A DNA stretch of 64,000 nucleotides from Elymus sibiricus. Lineage: Eukaryota > Streptophyta > Magnoliopsida > Poales > Poaceae. The notes beneath the pieces are model-generated. The model had not been told where the DNA came from and did not search any database. It was given only the letters and a program-made list of their open reading frames with translations. The DNA lies in the NCBI GenBank assembly GCA_039707655.1, contig CM077671.1:302498509-302562508 (forward strand). The letters are read 5' to 3'. This document shows, one piece after another, positions 53,330 through 64,000 of the stretch. Each line of letters starts with the position of its first letter. The first letter of the stretch is position 1. The position numbers and the translations under genes are program-made.

Positions 53330-54269
53330 AGCAGGCAAGGTACTACCATCTTCTTCCCCTATCTTAGTGGAGAATCCACAATTCATTTATTAGTAGATTA
53401 TAGATTGCAATTTCGTAGATTAGTGGATGGAACTTTTGGTTTTAGTTGCTATTTGTAGTATATTGTGTGATGTATGTTAGCATGTATATGGACAAGTTTA
53501 AAGGTTTAACTGGTAATTTGAATTTTGAGATTTTGTAGGTTTGGATGCATAACGATTATTGATTTTACCTCTTGTCTATTTTTTTAATGCCTACAATAGA
53601 ATATTTTGTTATATTACGTAGCTAGGTGCATGGAAGTATGGTGTAATATATAAAATAATATAGATACGAGTTGGCAAGTTCTATTTAATCTATCGATTAA
53701 TGGTCGACCGATTAATCCAGTTAATAGGCCGATTCATCGATTAATCACTACTCCCAAGCCGACCGAGCAGCTACCAGTTACCGATTTCATGAACATCGTT
53801 CGGCGGTACGACTCAATTCTGAATATTGGGGGTATATTCGCTTTCGGGGAATGGATACGTTCTGGTTCCACTTGACTACCAAACACGAGAACGAGGGGCG
53901 AGGACGGGTCGGACCCGTTCCATTCCACCCCATGACACAAGCGACCGACCACACCCAGGTACCAAATAACAAGCGAGTAGCACATCCGGGGAGACCTTAG
54001 GGTAACTCCAACGCGCTGACGCATTGAGCGCAATCTGTTTAGCTTAAAATTGACAGAAACAACGGCATAACGCACAGACACAAATGGACACGCGTCCGTT
54101 TTCGTCAGCCTACGACTCTTTTTTTGCCCAAATTTGGATTGGGTTCACGTCGGCACGGACGCGCCACAATGCCCGCCCTTATCCTTCCCTTGGCCCATCC
54201 GTCGGTGACACATCCACCCCCCCCCCCCCCAAAAAAAACTCTCACGCCCTCCCGCCCACTCGCCATTGT

Positions 54270-55340
54270 CGATGCGCTAAACCTCACCGCCATCGCTGCC
54301 GCCACCGCCACGAGCGACGGCGAGGCCATCCACCTCGTCCGCAAGAAGCAAACCAAGAAGGAGATGACGTCGGAGTAGAGTGCCATCCAGTCGGCGAAGA
54401 GGGCTGACCGAAGGAAGGCCGGGGCTGAGAAAAAAGAGAAGGTTGCTGTGGCCGCCCTGGTCGTCGTTGCTCAACAGGAGGCCTCCATTAAAAAGAATGA
54501 GGTCCTCGTCGCCAAGGCCATGCAGGAGGCCCTCGCCTTGCTTAGGTACCCTCACAGCGATCCGGGCATTCTTGCCGCTATACCCACGGCCGCGATGAGC
54601 ACAGTCTTGTCGGCTGCCCGTCCGCCACTGCCCGAGTCACCGCGCATGTCCACCACGCCGCAAACGCCCGACTTCCTTCCCCACCACGAGCCGTCCACGT
54701 CCTGCTTATCCACCTCGCCCCATGACATCTCGCCGGAAGGAAGCGTGATCGCGCCGACCACACTCGCGCACGCTGCCATCGACCTCAACACCACACCTGT
54801 GGCCGGCGGCCTTCACTCTCACCCATTGTTGGACGATCATTAATGATTAAGTTCAGAGAGCAATATGCCGCCCAAATGAAGAATGGAGGGTCGACGGCCG
54901 TCGAAGAGCATGGTGAAGGAGAGAAGCGGTCGAGGGGGAAGACCATTGGATGTAAAGTGTGATGCGGTGACATTCGTCTTGTAAGAAACTTTGCAAGTCG
55001 TGATTACCCAAAAGGAAGCAAGGGAGGAGAGGATGTGCCAAGAGAAAGAGGAGCAAATGAAGGCCTACATGGGGATACAAAAAAAGAAGCTTGAGATCGA
55101 GGAGAGCATCCAAACGAAGAAGCTCGAGATTGAGGCGACCAATGTTGCGACCAAAGCAAAAGAGGTGGTACTCGTTTTCATGGCGAAGGAGGTGGAGATC
55201 ATAATGGTGTGGTTGAGCAAAGTGTAGCCGAGGAGAAGGGTTTGGTTTGAGCTCAAAGTAGATGATTGATCTATGTCAGAGACAGAGAGTGCCATCATTT
55301 TTGTATGCCGGCATGGCCGAGATCCATGAACTATGGCCCT
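54270..55340 (+). pseudogene. PIF/Harbinger ORF1 (NAM-associated type) remnant
   Basis: The frame from about 54223 holds IHLVRKKQTKKEMTSE, then an in-frame stop at 54376. SAIQSAKRADRRKAGAEKKEKVA and VVVAQQEASIKKNEVL follow, then a Pro/Ser/Thr-rich middle with DLNTTPVAGG to a stop near 54843. Further on (54991-55227) is the charged helix KEEQMKAYMGIQKKK, KLEIEESIQTKKLEIEATN. This order (basic N-terminus, DLN motif, long charged helix) is that of Harbinger ORF1 proteins. In-frame stops and frame changes show it is dead. No DDE transposase is seen. Confidence 0.55.
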
Positions 55341-55342
55341 TT

Positions 55343-56710
55343 TGTTGGGTTCTACCGTAGGTGCATCGCATGCAAATTAAAATTTTCCTACGCGCAGAAC
55401 ATCCAAGAACATGCTACAGAGATGGATCACAGATCGTTACCACTAGACGCACAATGCCGTGCAGTGGAAGTAGAGTTGGGGCAGCGCGTCCGCGAGGTCC
55501 GTCTCCTCCTTGTTCGATCTCCCTCGAACAGCCGGTCCGATCTCCTTGATCTGTCGGTCGCCGGATCCCACGTACAGGTTCGCTGGAGCAGCACAAGTGC
55601 ACCGCCTCTAATGGTATCCGCGCGTGCAGGAGGAACACCGTGCAGCGGACTGCTAGGTCCGATCACACAGTTCGGCGGCGATTGGAGGTGGCTAGTTGCA
55701 ACACATGCAAAGCCCTAATGACAGCGCCCAAGCGATCAACCAGATGGGTGTGCCGCACCTCCACTATATATAGGCATCCGTCGCGGGCTCAACTCTTGGG
55801 CCTCGCACGGATCCTAAAGCCCACATGTTTCTTCCCTTAAGCGCGCGACCCCTTAGGTTCTCGTTCACTTGGTCACGAGTCAGATCACATCTGGCTCGGC
55901 TAGTCGGTAGCGGCCTCTAGCAAAGCGTGCCGACTCCAAGTGTCCGATGAAGCTGGTTAGGCGAACCTGTACTTCATACTTCTGTTCCCTTTGCCACACG
56001 ATATATGTTGTCGGGCTCAAGGCAAGTCTGTCATCCTTGTGTTAGCCCGACCTCTTTCTCGTTCCAGTGATGCCGACCACAAATCAGATTATCTCATAAT
56101 CCTTGTCGCATGGCCATGCTTATCTTGGTCGGGTCACACGAGGGGCCTAGAGTATATCGGGAGGGGCAAAATCCCATCTTGCTTGACCATGTCTCGCAGC
56201 ATGGGTCTGGACAAGCCCGAAACCTACCTTTATAACTACCTAGTTACGGAGTAGAGTTTCGTCAGCCCAAAGCAGGTCTATCACCACGAGTACATGTGCC
56301 AGCTCAGGTCTTAGGACATAGAACGCATGTTGTACTAGAGACTCACATATGACATATCGATGCGTCTCATAGTTGGGTCTGTCCAACTCAGACCTTATCT
56401 CGACTCAGATTCGACTACGTCGAATCCGACAAGATCTTTCTGAGTCCATATTATCTGGCTAGCATCCAATGCTACATGGTCAGTGAGACCGGACCATCCA
56501 CCGTGTCATATGCTAGTCTAACTAGCTGTGCGTCCACACAACCCTTTCGACTAGGGACCATTTAGGACAGTCATCATACAATGCATAGTCTCACAAACAA
56601 GTCACGTACCTTTTAATACACATCATTGATAATGTCCAAGGACTATCTTTATTCATAAACACATAGGAAATATCATCATACATGATTGCCTCTAGGGCAT
56701 ATCTCCAACA
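55343..56710 (-). mobile_element. solo LTR of a copia element
   Basis: On the minus strand it starts TGTTGGAGATATGCCC and ends GGTAGAACCCAACA, close in its first bases to the Angela-type LTR. Flanking 5-mers CCTTT and CCATT differ at one base. No primer-binding site or internal region adjoins it, so unequal recombination between two LTRs is the likely origin. Weak ORFs inside are not genes. Confidence 0.75.
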
Positions 56711-56787
56711 CCATTTGTGTGCCCTCAAGTGTGTCAGACGATGGCAAGTGTGCTAGCATGAACTTCGGCGCTCTTTTTGTGGAATGG

Positions 56788-58354
56788 TGATACGTCTCCA
56801 ACGTATCTATACTTTTTGATTGTTCCATGCTGACATATTATCATTCTAGGATACTTTTTGGGTATTTATTTACCAATTTATAATATTTTTGAGCACTAAC
56901 CTGTTGACCCAATGCCCAATACCAGTTCCTGTTTTCTGCGTGTTTTTGCCTTTTCAGAGTTACAATACCAAACGGAGTCCAATTGTCACGAAACTTTTTG
57001 GTGATTTTTTCTAGACAAATACAAGACCTAGAAGCTTCGGAGGAGGGCCAGGAGATGCACCAGGGGCCCACAAGCCATCTGGCCGGGCGCGACTAGATAT
57101 GTTGTGGCCCCCTGGAGCGCCTCCCGGCGTCGTTCTCTGGCCTATAAATTCACATCTACCCTAAAAACACCAAAAGCGCTCCCAAAACACTTTTTCCGCC
57201 GCCGCAAGTCTCTGTTCCGACGGGAGGCCATCTACACCTCCGTTCCGGCACCCTGCCGGAGGGGAGATCGATCACGGAGGGCCTCTTCATCAACCTTACT
57301 ACCCTCACCATGATGTGTGAGTAGTTTACTGCAGACCTATGAGTCCGTAGGTAGTACCTAGATGGCAATATCTCTCTCGATCTTCAATACAATGTTCATC
57401 GCATCTTTGCCTTGATCTATCCGATGTAATCCCTTTATATGGTGTGTTTGTTGGGATCCGATGAATTGTGAGTTTATGTTCAGATTATTCATGAAAAGTA
57501 TTTGAGTCAAACCTGATTACTATGAATCTTATTTGCATGATCATCATAGCTTCGTAATGCTCTCCGATCTATTGAGATAGTTTGGCATACTAGATTGATA
57601 TTTCTTCGGTGGGAGTGGTGCGTTGTAGTAGGTTCAACCCGACGAGTTTCTATATCCCAGTGACAGAAGGGGACAAGTTGCGTCTTTGTGTTGTTGCTAC
57701 TAAGGATAAAATGATGGGGTTTATTCATATTAGTTGAGTTTACTTTGTCTACATCATGTCATCGTTCTCCAAGCATTACTCCGTTTGTCATGAACTTAAA
57801 ACGTAGAGAGGCAATCATAGAAGCGCTCTTGAAGTGGAGTAATAGTAGTAGGTGCTGGCATGAGTCGGCCTATTTGCTTATGGACGTGATGCCTATATAC
57901 ACATGATCATTGCCATGAACATCGCATAATTATTCGCTTTTCTATTAGTTGCCCAACAGTAATTTGTTTACCCACCGTATGCTTTGCTTATGAGAGATGC
58001 CACTAGAGAACTCTACGGCCCCCGGGTCTATTCACTTATAAATTCACAAATGCTATCATTACCTTGCTGTTATTTATTACCTTTTATTTTATTTTGCACT
58101 TTACTATTATCTACAATTATCTACACAACTCACTTGCTTGCAAATAACGAGATCAAGGGGATTGACGACCCTCTTGCCGGCGTTGGGTGCAAGTTGTTTG
58201 TTCTTTTGTGTGCAGCCGCTGAAGACAGTTGAGGATTGGTATTCCTATTGCTTCGATAAACCTTGGTTTCATAACTGAGGGTAATACTTACCCACTTTGT
58301 GCTGCGATTACCCGTTCCTCTTCACGGAAAACCCAACGCAGATCACGAGTATCA
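56788..58354 (+). repeat. 5' LTR of the second gypsy element
   Basis: Starts TGATACGTCTCCAACG and ends CACGAGTATCA. TATAAAT at 57143-57149 follows a GC-rich stretch, as expected of the promoter. Confidence 0.88.
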
Positions 58355-58365
58355 GGAAGGATTTC

Positions 58366-58382
58366 TGGCGCCGTTGCCGAGG
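58366..58382 (+). other. primer-binding site of the second gypsy element
   Basis: TGGCGCCGTTGCCGAGG, 11 bases after the LTR, the usual TGGCGCC-type site with a short spacer. Confidence 0.8.
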
Positions 58383-58529
58383 AATACCATCACCAACTAT
58401 CAAGTAACTTCGCACAAAATTTCATTCACTTCTTCTTATTTTTATTTGCTGTTATATTTTGTTTGTCTCACAAAAATCAAAAATACAAAAATATTTACCT
58501 TTGCTTGTTACTAGTTCTTGCTTGAAGTC

Positions 58530-59299
58530 ATGGCTAGTTCTTCTTTTGTGCGTGTCACCACCAGTAATGATGTTATCAATTTTACACAAAGGGGAGGAGA
58601 AAGTTTGAAGGATGCATGGTATAGGATTTGCCATGCCCAAAATAAAGCAACTAATAAGCTATCCACTACCAATTTGCTTCATAATTTCTAGGTTGGTGTG
58701 ACAACTTGGTATAGGTCTGTCCTTGACACCATCACCGGTGGGAACTTCTTAATGTGTCATACTTTGGATGCTTATAATGCAATTGAAAATCTTGTTGGAA
58801 CACCACCGCTTATCGTTAATGAAACCAATTTGACATTGGAACATGTTATGCAAAGGCTTGATGCTATTGAAAAGAAAATGATCACTAGTGAGCCTATTGA
58901 GGAGTTAGATAAAAAACTTCATAATCATATCACTCAATTTGGGTCACGGTAGGAATAACTTTGAAAACTTTAAAGGAAAAAGATGCTACTATTGATAAGA
59001 GGGTATAACAAGGATTGAGTAGAATTGATAAAATGGAGGAGGTTATTGACAAAGTGAGCTCCGCTTTCACACCATCCAAAACTAGTGCCAGTACCTCACA
59101 AGACAAAAATTCCAAGTTCATATTTATTCCTAAGAGCATTAGTACACCTCCTTCCAAAAGAAACAAAGATCTCAAAATGATTAGTGTTCACCCCAACTTT
59201 TTGAACTTGATAAAGGAACCTATGGTCAAGCCTTCCATTGTTCCTATTAATCATAGTTGTGTTATCAAGGAGCTGAATGTCAAAGATGACAACACTTGA
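58530..59299 (+). pseudogene. gypsy gag remnant
   Basis: ATG at 58530. Gag-like sequence (ESLKDAWYRICHAQNK, then TTWYRSVLDTITGGNFL, AIENLVGTPPLIVNET, LEHVMQRLDAIEKKM) runs in one frame but is cut by an in-frame TAG at 58689. It stops at 58950. A further frame (59015-59299; MEEVIDKVSSAFT, STPPSKRNKDLKM) continues related sequence. Only the N-terminal and central gag blocks remain, followed by about 2.9 kb without coding sequence. It cannot make functional particles. Confidence 0.65.
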
Positions 59300-62201
59300 A
59301 ACTATGCATTATGCCTAGCTAGGGGCATAAAAGAATAGCGCTTGTTGGGAGGCAACCCAATATGTATCTTTATTTTTGTTTTTACTTTATGTTTTCGTGT
59401 GATACAATGATTGTTGCCTCTGTAATTATTGTGTTTTTATGTTTTAATTAGTGTTTGTGCCAAGTAAATCCTTTGGGATGACTCATAAGATGAGTAGAAA
59501 CGATGATGAATCTGAAACAGAAACTTTGACTCTAGTGCAGGAATTTTCATTTTTTTGCTGGAGCGTGATAATGATCTGAAATTTTAACACAACATTTCTA
59601 TACAAATTATTTACGTTGTCCTAATTTTTCAGAATTTTTAGAGTTACAGAAGTATGGACTCTTTACAGATTTCTACAGACTGTTCTATTTTAAACAGATT
59701 CTGTTTTGCTTGCATAGTTTGCTTGTTTTGATTATGCCATGGACTATATCAGGGGGCTGTAAGCCATGGGGAAATTAGAATACAACACCTATTATGCAAA
59801 AATGAATTTGAATCAATTTATCACAGTACCTCAAGTATGCAATATGTTTCTTATACTAACGGATCTCACAAAGTTTTGTTGAGTTTTGTGTGATTGAAGT
59901 TTTCAAGTTTTGGGTGTGATCACGATGGACTATGGAATAAGGTGTAGAAAGAGCCCAAGCTTGGGGATGTCCAAGCCACCCCAAGTATAATTATAAGGAG
60001 ACTCATGCGTCTAAGCTTGGGGATGCCCCGGAAGGCATCCCCTCTTTCGTCTCAATCCATCGGTATGTCACTTGGAGCTATATTCGTCACATGATATGTG
60101 TTTTGCTTGGAGCGTCGTTTGCTTTTGTTTCTTTTACTTTCAGCTTGTCACAATCGTCATTTCCTGGACATACCTATTTTAGAGAGACACACCTTCATGA
60201 TAATTTGCTAGAATACTCTATGTGCTTCACTTATATCTTTTGAGCTAGGCAGTTGCTCTAGTACTTCACTTATATCTTTTTGAGCACGGTGGCGTGTAGC
60301 TTTTATAGAAATAATATGCTCTCGTTCTTCATTTATATTTGTTTGAGAGCTGAGTAATAGTGACGGTAATTTGCATGGGTCATAAGACTAGTCCAAGAAT
60401 ATTAGGTATTCAATGATTGATAATAAAAAACCATCGTGTAGCACATGTAGAGAAGTTGTGGATTAATGACATTGATGTAGTAATATGGAAAAAGTGTGAG
60501 TCCAAAAAATTTGATTCGAAGAAGTGTCGAGATTAAGAGGTGTTAACTTGTTATTCATCTAAAAGTTAAAGAGGCATGGTGATGATGTGTGAGCATTTAT
60601 ATTCCTTGTTAAAATCCTAGTGTTGTTTTGAGTCGGGGGCGCGCGATGGTTAACTCCTACCAACCTCCTCCCTCGGGGCCTGCGAGGAGTACTTTGATTT
60701 GTGATAAAACTAATAAAACTTTGCAATAAGTATGTGAGTTCTTTATGACTAATGTGACACCATGGACATACGCATCTCCACCTTCTCATATTTGCTAGCC
60801 TCTTTGGTACCGTGCATAGCCCATTCTCACCTCGAGGATCGGTGCAAATATTCGCCGGTGCATCCAAACCCCGTGACATGATACACTCTGTTGCACATAA
60901 GCCTCATTATATCTTCCTCAAAACAGCCACCATACCTACCTATTATGGCATTTCCATAGCCATTCCGAGATATATTGCCATGCAAATTCCATCGTCAGTT
61001 CATATGACCAGTTCGTTCATCATCATAATGCTTTGCATGATCGTATAGAGCTGACATAGTATTTGTGGCAAAGCCACCGTTCTTCATATTTTTGATACAT
61101 GTCACGCTAGATCATTACACATCCTGGTACACTGCCAGAGGCATTCATACATAGCCATATCTTCCTATCAGTCCTTCATGTTGAGTTGTAAGTAAATAAA
61201 AGTGTGATGACCATCATTATTAGAGCATTGTCCCAGTGAGGAAAGGATGATGGAGACTATGATTCCCCACAAGTCGGGATGAGACTCCGGACGAAAAATG
61301 AAATAAAAATGGGGGAGGCCAAATGAGCCCACCATATAAAAAAAGAGAGAAAATGGGGGAGGCAAAAATAAAAAGAAAAAGAAAAGCCCACCATAAAAAT
61401 AAAAAAATAATATAAAATGAGAGAATAGAGAGAAGGGACTTTGCTACTATCCTTTACCACACTTGTGCCTCAGAGTGGCACCATGTTCTTCATATAGAGA
61501 GTCTCCTATGTTGACACTTCCATATGCTACTGGGAATTACCTCTTCAAATAATAAACTGGGCTTGTATATTCCTATAATGGGCTTCCTCAAATGCCCGAG
61601 GTCTTCATGAGCAAGCAAGTTTGATGCACACCCCCACTTAGCTTCAGTTGATCTTTCATACACTTATAGCTCTAGTGCATCATTTGCATGGCAATCCCTA
61701 CTCCTCGCATTGATATCTATTGATGAGCATCTCCATAGCTCATTGGTACACCTAGTTGATGCGAGACTATCTTCTCCACTTTTTACCCCTTTGATACCTA
61801 CCACCATATTCTATTCCACCTATATGCTATGTACTATGGTTCATGCTCATGTATTGCGTGAAGAATAAAAAGTTGATGCATATTGAAAAAGTACGATCCA
61901 ATTGCCTGACTTGGACACCATGGGGCTTAACATTTGTATCTATGTGGTGAAGACGGAGTCATGCCTTGCTAATATAATAAGATGAATAGGGGTAAAACAT
62001 TCTTTTAGGATCGTATACTTTGAAAAATTAATGATTTTGTTTCTTATACTTATAAATATTACTATGTTGCTGTTTGTTAATTCATCATTTCTCAATGAGC
62101 ATACATACCAAAGATTACATAATGGGTAGCATGTCACATCAAAAATTCTGTTTTTATCATTTACCTACTCGAGGACGAGCAGGAATTATTCTTGGGGATG
62201 C
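59300..62201. other. non-coding interior of the second gypsy element
   Basis: No protease, RT, RNase H or integrase motif in any frame. AAGCTTGGGGATG occurs twice at about 59958-60025. The polypurine-like GAGGACGAGCAGG...CTTGGGGATGC precedes the 3' LTR. Confidence 0.6.
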
Positions 62202-63779
62202 TGATACGTCTCCAACGTATCTATAATTTTTGATTCTTCCATGCTGACATATTATCATTCTAGGATACTTTTTGGGTATTTATTTACCAATTTATAATAT
62301 TTTTGAGCACTAACCTATTGACTCAGTGCCCAGTGCCAGTTCCTGTTTTCTGCGTATTTTTGCCTTTTCAGAGTTACAATACCAAACGGAGTCCAATTGT
62401 CACGAAACATTTTGGTGATTTTTTCTGGACAAATACAAGACCTAGAAGCTTCGGAGGAGGGCCAGGAGATGTACCAGGGGCCCACAAGCCATCTGGCCGC
62501 GCCCCGAGGGGGCGCGGCCAGATATGTTGTGGCCCCCGAGAGCGCCTCTCGACGTTTTTCTCTGGCCTATAAATTCACATCTACCCTAAAAATACGAGAA
62601 GCGCTGCCGAAACACTTTTTCCGTCGCCGCAAGTCTCTGTTCCGATGGGAGGCCATCTACACCTCCGTTCCGGCACCCTGCCGGAGAGGAGATCGGTCGC
62701 AGAGGGCCTCTTCATCAACCTTGCTGTCCTCACCATGATGTGTGAGTAGTTCACCGCAGACCTACGGGTCCGTAGGTAGTACCTATATGGCAATCTCTCT
62801 CTCTCTCTCTCTCGATCTTCAATACAATGTTCATCACATCTTTGCCTTGATCTATCCGATGTAATCCCTTTGTATGGTGTGTTTATTGGGATTCGATGAA
62901 TTGTGAGTTTATGTTTAGATTATTCATGAAAAGTATTTGAGTCAAACCTGATTACTATGATTCTTATTTGCATGATCATCATAGCTTCGTAATGCTCTCT
63001 GATCTATTGAGATAGTTTGGCCAACTAGATTGATATTTCTTCGGTGGGAGTGGTGCGTTGTAGTAGGTTCAACCTGACGAGTTTCTATATCCCAGTGACA
63101 GAACGGGACAAGTTGCGTCTTTGTGTTGTTTCTACTAAGGATAAAACGATTGGGTTTATTCATATTAGTTGAGTTTACTTTGTCTACATCATGTCATCGT
63201 TCACCAAGCATTACTCCGTTTGTCATGAACTTAATACGTAGAGAGGCAAGCATATAAGCGCTCTTGAAGTGGAGTAATAGTAGTAGGTGCAGGCAGGAGT
63301 CAGCCTATTTGCTTATGTACGTGATGCCTATATACACATGATCATTGCCGTGAACATCGCATAATTATTCGCTTTTCTATCAATTGCCCAACAGTAATTT
63401 GTTTACCCACCGTATGCTTTGCTTATGAGAGATGCCACTAGAGAACTCTACGGCCCCCGGGTCTATTCACTTATAAATTCACAAACACTATCATTACCTT
63501 GTTGTTATTTATTACCTTTTATTTTATTTTGCACTTTACTATTATCTACACAACTCACTTGCTTGCAAATAACGAGATCAAGGGGATTGACGACCCTCTT
63601 GTCGGCGTTGGGTGCAAGTTGTTTGTTCTTTTGTGTGCAGCCGCTGAAGACGGTTGAGGATTGGTATTCCTATTGGTTCGATAAACCTTGGTTTCATAAC
63701 TGAGGGAAATACTTACCCACTTTGTGATGCGATTACCCGTTCCTCCTCACGGAAAACCCAACGCAGATCACGAGTATCA
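62202..63779 (+). repeat. 3' LTR of the second gypsy element
   Basis: Matches 56788-58354. It has an expanded (CT)n tract at about 62793-62813 and a GCCCCGAGGGGGCGCGGCC insertion-like stretch near 62500. Confidence 0.88.
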
Positions 63780-64000
63780 GCTGGCATGTATGCCACCGCC
63801 GGCTAGCGTGCCCACATGAATTATGGCCGATGTCATGAACTACGACCCTTGGCCCTCAATATAGATTAAATTTGGTTGGAAAAAATTCAGACGCACGGAC
63901 GAAATGTGTCGGCCTATTGGGCACACCGGTCAGGTTTGGGCGGACATGGGTGGACATCGCGCCTCCAGCCAACCCAAACGGACGAAAAGCCGACACATAT

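Larger units (their letters stand above)
34074..53798. mobile_element. non-autonomous hAT element interrupted by a gypsy element
   Basis: A perfect 8-bp duplication TTCGGCGG (34066-34073 and 53799-53806) flanks partial inverted ends (CACTGTTCAAGAATTCG against CGATGTTCATGAAATCG). Both arms carry repeated CCGATTAATC motifs. The two arms total about 0.98 kb and hold no transposase. Confidence 0.75.
33142..53957. mobile_element. outermost Harbinger-like element of the nest
   Basis: The left end GGGTGTGTTTGG follows TTA (33139-33141). The right end near 53946-53957 (CCGACCACACCC) is an imperfect complement. Both ends share internal GTGGAATGGAACC / GGTTCCATTCC motifs in inverted order. A trailing TTA is not seen, so the right boundary is approximate. 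About 1.1 kb of its own sequence remains once the inserted hAT and its contents are removed. A GC-rich tract at 33600-34060 is compositional, not a gene. Confidence 0.5.
56788..63779 (+). mobile_element. non-autonomous gypsy element with gag remnant
   Basis: 6,992 bp with LTRs of 1,567 and 1,578 bp around a 3.85-kb interior that has only gag fragments and no pol. Flanking bases AATGG and GCTGG match at three of five positions, so the target duplication is uncertain. The first 160 bp of the LTRs differ at about eight positions, so this insertion is much older than the Angela-type copia. Confidence 0.85.
54000..64000. mobile_element. PIF/Harbinger element running past the window end
   Basis: Left end GGGTAACTCCAACGCGC follows TTA (53997-53999). 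Subterminal CGTCCGTTTTCGTC-like motifs at 54090-54110 recur inverted or related near 63940-63990 (CAAACGGACGAAAAG). The right TIR is not reached. Its own sequence is split by a solo LTR (55343-56710) and a gypsy element (56788-63779). Confidence 0.65.

Noticed and set aside
54105..54794. minus-strand frames opposite the Harbinger ORF1 remnant
   Set aside because: The plus strand has the recognisable ORF1 charged blocks; the minus frames are their shadows.

Overview
The window reads as nuclear DNA of a grass of the wheat tribe (Triticeae: wheat, Aegilops, rye or barley). The evidence is a young BARE/WIS/Angela-type copia element whose LTR starts TGTTGGAAATATGCCC and carries AGCGGTACTACCGCT palindromes, gypsy LTRs starting TGATACGTCTCC, Stowaway MITEs with CTCCCTC-type ends, GT-AG introns and a nuclear tRNA-Ile. 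The species is inferred from repeat families only.

Layout. 1-1.5 kb: a frameshifted copy of a grass-expanded protein family of unknown function. 1.5-9 kb: MITEs, a tandem duplication of about 0.88 kb, a small hAT element and two non-autonomous PIF/Harbinger elements. 8.9-12.1 kb: the 5' half of a copia element with an intact gag-protease-integrase frame but no reverse transcriptase. 13.2 kb: tRNA-Ile(AAU), followed by a 202-bp tandem duplication. 14.1-18.5 kb: decayed copia gag, SINE-like and fold-back sequence, and a PIF/Harbinger ORF1 remnant broken by a hAT MITE. 18.8-22.6 kb: an apparently intact autonomous hAT transposon with perfect ends and an 8-bp target duplication.

24-33 kb is the only low-copy gene island. 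A four-exon gene for an unrecognised 96-residue protein (minus strand) lies head-to-head with a four-exon parvulin-type prolyl isomerase gene (PIN4/Par14 class, plus strand).

33.1-54 kb is a four-level nest: a Harbinger-like element holds a hAT element, which holds a non-autonomous gypsy element, which holds an Angela-type copia. The gypsy element has a sense gag but no pol. In its 3' half it carries an eight-exon antisense gene (about 890 codons: gypsy-type transposon domain, basic linkers, coiled coil). The copia sits inside a small intron of that gene. This is the most interesting structure here.

54-64 kb: another PIF/Harbinger element that runs off the window, holding a copia solo LTR and a gag-remnant gypsy element with two LTRs.

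Features expected to serve the host are the prolyl isomerase gene, its head-to-head neighbour, the tRNA gene and possibly the broken gene at the left edge. Nearly everything else is mobile DNA. Coordinates of LTRs, TIRs, target duplications and exons were read by eye.
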